From the NCBI GenBank assembly GCA_012932295.1, contig JAAONU010000018.1, positions 7,808,828 through 7,872,827 of the forward strand: a stretch of 64,000 nucleotides of DNA, written 5' to 3'. Under the pieces are notes generated by a model. It searched no databases, had not been told where the DNA came from, and worked only from the letters and a program-made list of their open reading frames with translations. Position numbers and translations under genes: made by a program. This stretch comes from Cyclina sinensis (taxonomy: Eukaryota > Mollusca > Bivalvia > Venerida > Veneridae). Of this stretch, positions 59,921 through 64,000 are shown in pieces (position 1 is the first letter of the stretch; each line of letters opens with the position of its first letter).

Positions 59921-60267
59921 GCAGCAGTTTTAAATGAAACGAAACAAAAATGTCACGTGATATAACTCTTGAACAAGGATATATCTTAGGATATGGTAAT
60001 ATGTCATCTGATATACTGGGTCCATTAGAATTCCTGAAAAGTTATTGAAGACACCAAGGTCGCTTGATGCCTGACGGTAACACTAGCGTTCGAGTTGTTG
60101 TTGTTGTTTTGTGTGTGTGTGTGTTGGGGGGGGGGGGACGTGGGGTGGGGGGATGAGAGGTTCGAATACAGCTTCAACAATACTATCGCATCATTTACGG
60201 CATTAGGAAGAAACCTTGTAGCGTTGGGGAGAAAGTATCGATGCTATATACTGAGCATAAAAAAACA

Positions 60268-60790
60268 TGATCACCACGCACTGAATCCAGCGCTGTCGAT
60301 GTAGCAGTGGTCACCACTCACTGAATCCAGCGCTGTCGATGTAGCAGTAGTCACCGCTCACTGAATCCAGCGCTGTCGATGTAGCAGTGGTCACCACGCA
60401 CTGAATCTAGCGCTGTCGATGTAGCAGTGGTCACCACGCACTGAATCTAGCGCTGTCGATGTAGCAGCGGTCACCGCTCACTGAATCCAGCGCTGTCGAT
60501 GTAGCAGTGGTCACAGCTCACTGAATCCAGCGCTGTCGATGTAGCAGTGGTCACCACGCACTGAATCTAGCGCTGTCGATGTAGCAGTGGTCACCACTCA
60601 CTGAATCCAGCGCTGTCGATGTACCAGTGGTCACCACTCAGTGAATCCAGCGCTGTCGATGTACCAGTGGTCACCACTCAGTGAATCCAGCGCTGTCGAT
60701 GTAGCAGTGGTCACCACTCACTGAATCCAGCGCTGTCGATGTAGCAGTGGTCACCACTCACTGAATCCAGCGCTGTCTATGTAGCAGTGG
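60268..60790. repeat. 40-bp minisatellite, 13 copies
   Basis: Unit built on TCACCACTCACTGAATCCAG and CGCTGTCGATGTAGCAGTGG, with a period of exactly 40. Variation is concentrated at a few sites (CACG/CACT/CGCT, CCAG/CTAG, GTAGC/GTACC). Contains the 8-bp palindrome CAGCGCTG. Copies are about 95% alike, so the array is young or homogenised. Confidence 0.92.
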
Positions 60791-61067
60791 GCATCCTGTG
60801 AGCATTCTATGCATATTGCTGATATTATGTGAAGTGAAGAAAATGCATCACTGCATTTTGAATGTAAAAATGTTACCAAAAATATGGACAGTGAAGTTAT
60901 TTTTCTTGTACTACAGGTATAAGCGAAAGTATATTTTACTATAAAAATCTTTGCTGGAAAAAAAATCGCTACGTTCTACTGGAATAATTTTACACAACAT
61001 GGATAGGTTTCTTATACCTTAGAAATGCTTGTTTTCTTTCATATAAAACAGTGGCAAATGTGCAATA

Positions 61068-61195
61068 TCAAGTTTGAGATTACACTCTAGTTCGAGATCT
61101 CATAATAGTTTGAGAATTCACAATAGTTTGAGATCACACAATGTTTTGAGATTACACTCCAGTTTAAAACAGACAATAGTTTGAGATCACACAGA
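61068..61195. repeat. short degenerate tandem repeat (TTTGAGAT units)
   Basis: ACAATAGTTTGAGATCACAC and variants recur about six times with a period near 21. Confidence 0.6.
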
Positions 61196-61607
61196 ATTAT
61201 TCTTTCTTATATGAATATTTCAGTTCATATTTCAGTTCATGGAGAATATCTTAGATACCTTTTTGGACCACATTCATCTCTGTGAAAAGAAATAAAAAAG
61301 TATGAATGATACTATTGTTTCGTTATCTTTCTGATGGAATGACTTTATATTTACTCATATTTTTAACGTTCGTTGTATGTTACCCGACCATCAGACGAGT
61401 TTAGTTTTCTAGGGGTTATAAGCTTTTATCTTTTGCTGTAAGGCAAAAACACTTGACAATATTTGATTACTTGTAGCGACCCACCATTCCTTCTGCTTAC
61501 TTGAGACTAAAGTCAAACGGAGAAAATGACTGTGTATTAGTTATGGTCGAGATCTAATTTGGGCATTTTTGCCTATATATAAACTGACATAACGGTTTTT
61601 GATCCTT

Positions 61608-61885
61608 AGGGCGGGTGTGGTCCAGTGGTAACGCGCTGGACTGGTATACCAGGGGTCCCGAGTTCGATCCCTGCTCCTCCACTAACATTATTAATAGTCT
61701 TTTGGATGAGACTTTAAACCGAGGTCCCATGTATCAGTGCTATACACTGAGCATGTAAAAGAACCACGAGTGTCTCTGGAATGGGATGCTTTCTGTATCT
61801 TGTTCTACCCCCACCACATAAAATAACTAATCTCTCCAGGTGGCGTCGGTCATATGGGCAACCGGTATCGACGATAAATAAGCTT
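61608..61885 (+). mobile_element. tRNA-derived SINE, copy 4 (best preserved)
   Basis: GGGCGGGTGTGGTCCAGTGG and TAACGCGCTGGACTGG give a clear box A region; CCCGAGTTCGATCCCTGCTC gives box B. The body has TTTAAACCGAGGTCCCATGT, GTAAAAGAACCACGAGTGTC, GGGATGCTTTCTGTATCTTG and GGTCATATGGGCAACCGGTA, with an A/T-rich tail. Its tRNA-like head is the most intact of the four. Confidence 0.85.
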
Positions 61886-61934
61886 AAATTGATTTTGATC
61901 CTTGCGTCGGACTCGTCTTGCGGGAGAAAGACTT

Positions 61935-62020
61935 AAGGTAAGAAGAAGCTGTGATGTAGGGGGAAACCTCGGACCTCGATTCCTAAGGTGACAGGTTCAA
62001 ATCCGACGAGGTCTCCTTAT
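61935..62020 (+). mobile_element. possible tRNA-like repeat head
   Basis: TGTGATGTAGGGGGAAACCT followed by GACAGGTTCAAATCCGACGA (box B-like). It may be a further SINE family or a fragment. Confidence 0.35.
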
Positions 62021-62152
62021 TCAGCGTAGGAACATGTCACGCCTCTAGGAAGCAGCCGATAGTAAATACACATTTGAAATCGAGGTTAAATACATAAATC
62101 AAGGTTACAGGTTTAAAAAGTATTTAGAAAACAACAAGTAACATTCATTTTC

Positions 62153-62158
62153 TTTATT
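62153..62158 (-). terminator. polyadenylation signal (IRX-B, minus strand)
   Basis: TTTATT on the plus strand is AATAAA on the minus strand, about 150 bases after the IRX-B stop. Confidence 0.5.
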
Positions 62159-62306
62159 TTCAAATCGTGTTTTCAAAAAAACACCACACAGTTTTCAAGT
62201 GAAACAATTATCATATCACAATTGTGAGCACAGAGGTAGCCGTGTGTTGGCTTTTGTGTTATCATTGCAACAAAAATCAAATATATCAGAAGACTAACTA
62301 TAGGCT

Positions 62307-62734
62307 TTATCCAAGCATTTGAGCAATAGACCATATTTTTGACTTGTTTTGTGGTCTTTCAGAGGACTTGGCATCTTGTTTAGAGTTAGATATATCAATG
62401 TTCGAGTTGTTTATTTCATCACTGTTCACTTTATCACTTGAACTTAAGATGTCGTCTTTGTTTTTATTGGCACTATTTACACATGTTGTTTCTGTCACAT
62501 TCAAAGGAGAAGGGCTTATATTTCTAGGGGAAATATGCCTTTCTAGATACACTTCAGTCCTTCCGTCAGGTGAGAACAGTCGTTGTGTGCATGTTTTCTC
62601 ACGACTCCTGTCACACGTTACTTGTTCTTCGTTGTCCGAAATATCGGATATGTCCGAAACTGAGATTTTAACCGCACTTTCGGAATCCGAATCGGAGAAA
62701 CGACTGCAAAGACTGTCATTCTGCGGGCTTGTTT
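62307..62734 (-). CDS. Irx: IRX-B C-terminal exon
   Basis: Acceptor TTCTTCTAG on the minus strand. Encodes [20 protein letters not shown], the [13 protein letters not shown] block, then an Asn/Ser-rich stretch ([16 protein letters not shown]), ending [12 protein letters not shown] and TAA at 62309-62307. Confidence 0.9.
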
Positions 62735-63652
62735 CTAGAAGAAAACATAAGCAATTCGAATCAATTTTAATAGGTAAAGAAAATCAATTCATCATATAAC
62801 AGTTTCGTTACTCTGGTAACGAAAAAGTGTTTACAAATTAAAGGAGAAATGCGTATCGAGCCGTTTTACCTTGTATGTTTATTTTAAATGTTCAACTTCA
62901 GGCATCATATTATGAAAACAATTTCCATAGAAATATTAACTGCCATTAACAAGCAATAAACAGAATGGATAATAAAAGAACTCAGTTTGTGCTTACCATT
63001 GGCATCGATATCTGATAAGTCGAGACCCTTGCCATCTACCTTTGATTCTTTCTTCAGCCTTCTTCGAGCATTGGCAAACCACGTGGACACTTGTGTCAAG
63101 GTCATCTGCGATATGATTGCTAACATCACCTTTTCGCCTTTTGTAGGATAGGGATTCTTCCTGTGTTGATACAGCCACGCCTTCAATGGTCCAGTAGCCT
63201 CTCTGTTGGTTGCCTTTCGTCGGGCTCCGTTTATGTCGAAAGGGTAACTAAAAATAGAACACGAATTTAAACTAACGCTCTATAATGACATCAAAATTTA
63301 TCAACTTGTCCCTAACTACTTTTTAAGATAAAATGATGATGACAATGATAAAATGATGATGACAACGATGATGATGATGATAAAAAGAACAAAAAAAGAA
63401 GAGAAAGGAATGTAGAAGAAGAAAAATAGATAAAGAAGAAAAAAAGAGAAAAGACACAGAATAGAACAAAAATACAATGATAACTGTAATGAATAAGAAG
63501 CTATCAGCTTGAGAAAACTGAAACATTAGATTTATAACAAGACATTATACTCACAATGCTCCATATGGGTGTGTCGATGCGTGTTCCAGATAGTGCGGAT
63601 GCATGACCGGGGTGTGCATGCTCAAACTGGACCGGTGTTTCTCCAGAGAATG
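62307..63652 (-). CDS. Irx: second Iroquois-class TALE homeobox gene (IRX-B), 5' part outside window
   Basis: Three minus-strand exons (63652-63555, 63247-62997, 62734-62307) join in phases 2 and 1, the same as IRX-A, giving 258 residues and a TAA stop. The homeodomain has [15 protein letters not shown] and [14 protein letters not shown], so DNA contacts in helix 3 are preserved, but the N-terminal arm reads [20 protein letters not shown] instead of the usual [11 protein letters not shown]. After it comes [15 protein letters not shown], an acidic [13 protein letters not shown] block and the C-terminal motif [11 protein letters not shown]. The CCETGRP exon must lie beyond the right edge. It is a transcription factor acting in the nucleus; which IRX subgroup is not clear. 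Confidence 0.93.
62997..63247 (-). CDS. Irx: IRX-B homeodomain exon
   Basis: Acceptor ATTTTTAG, donor GTAAGC. One codon shorter than the IRX-A counterpart; the full TALE homeodomain is in this exon. Confidence 0.96.
63330..63480. repeat. ATG/GAT microsatellite and purine-rich tract in IRX-B intron
   Basis: GATGATGACAATGATAAAAT followed by ATGATGATGATAAAAAGAAC and an A/G-only stretch. Intronic. Confidence 0.75.
63555..63652 (-). CDS. Irx: IRX-B exon before the homeodomain
   Basis: Acceptor TTCTTAG, donor GTGAGT. Encodes [20 protein letters not shown] then [12 protein letters not shown], aligning with [10 protein letters not shown] of IRX-A. Phase 2 exit. Confidence 0.85.
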
Positions 63653-64000
63653 CTAAGAAATAAAACAAAAGGTTCATCAGTATTAGCGTTTCCGTGACAA
63701 CGAATGTAATGCTTGTAATTTCTAAATTCAAATGTCAGAGTGAGTACGTTTAATAGGTTAGAGTGAATAAGTACTGTCTGCTTTATGATAATATAGCTCT
63801 ATAAAGCACACAGAAGGCCATGTGGGACTGAAAATTTTAGTATTTTTAAGTCCTTTCTGAGGATTTTCTTTTTAAATTTATGCCATCATTCAAAAATATT
63901 TACACGAGAAACAACTTATTTTGTGATTCTTTTAATATTTCAAGATTATATCAGAAATATATTTTGATAATAAGTTACTTACTGTAGAGTAGAAAGCTGA

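Larger units (their letters stand above)
55340..60260. other. non-coding spacer, no gene seen
   Basis: AT-rich with simple repeats (listed) and CCAAAATGGCGCCATCTTAC at 58940-58959, a palindromic YY1-like word. Possible tRNA-like fragment on the minus strand near 57450-57470. I see no exon. Confidence 0.45.

Noticed and set aside
59737..59937. Open frame ending in poly-Phe
   Set aside because: Poly-Phe is translation of the poly(T) tract.
60268..60790. Regular array resembling CRISPR
   Set aside because: Direct tandem copies with no unique spacers, in a eukaryotic genome with introns.
61608..61700. tRNA gene
   Set aside because: Box A and box B are present, but the body repeats elsewhere with the same long tail and arms do not form a clean cloverleaf; called a SINE.

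Overview
This 64 kb window looks like a bivalve mollusc nuclear genome. It is AT-rich, its genes are broken into many short exons with GT/AG introns, polyadenylation signals are eukaryotic, and the spacers are full of minisatellites, TIR elements and tRNA-derived SINEs of the kind common in bivalves (repeats containing AGGTCAAAGGTCA, or GAGCTCACCTGAG-type ends, are recognised from general knowledge and were not searched). Species cannot be fixed from the sequence alone.

Four protein genes are supported. (1) Bases 3457-19185, plus strand: fifteen constitutive exons and one candidate micro-exon of anillin (ANLN), the cytokinetic ring scaffold. The 5' end lies outside the window, and the C-terminal anillin homology and PH domains are complete. 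(2) Bases 27920-32015, plus strand: an Iroquois (IRX) TALE homeobox gene, four exons found, first coding exon not located. (3) Bases 46699-50295, plus strand: a complete five-exon gene encoding 769 residues, with an ANKRD60-like ubiquitin-like plus ankyrin head fused to a long charged helical tail carrying a [FY]-x-x-W repeat at about 44-residue spacing. (4) Bases 62307-63652, minus strand: a second IRX gene, three 3' exons; the 5' part lies beyond the right edge. The two IRX genes face each other tail to tail about 30 kb apart, with identical intron phases and shared C-terminal motifs, so they are a local paralog pair.

Region by region: 1-2.8 kb is a nested transposon cluster in an ANLN intron; 2.8-20.5 kb is ANLN with repeat-bearing introns (including a TTAA-flanked MITE and a foldback element); 20.5-27.9 kb is AT-rich intergenic DNA with a five-copy repeat; 27.9-32.4 kb is IRX-A; 32.4-46.6 kb is non-coding with candidate regulatory blocks, SINEs and a 0.9 kb trinucleotide array; 46.7-50.5 kb is the ANKRD60-like gene; 52.2-55.3 kb is a 54-bp satellite; 60.27-60.79 kb is a 40-bp minisatellite; 61.6-61.9 kb is another SINE; 62.3-64 kb is IRX-B.

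The IRX pair and the long gene-poor spacers fit a developmental regulatory block, in which ANKRD60-like may be a bystander; that is inference. I did not find a clearly new enzymatic system. The most original signals are the ANKRD60-like/W-repeat fusion, the frame-preserving 36-nt anillin micro-exon, the divergent second IRX homeodomain, and the 54-bp array that stays open in frames on both strands.
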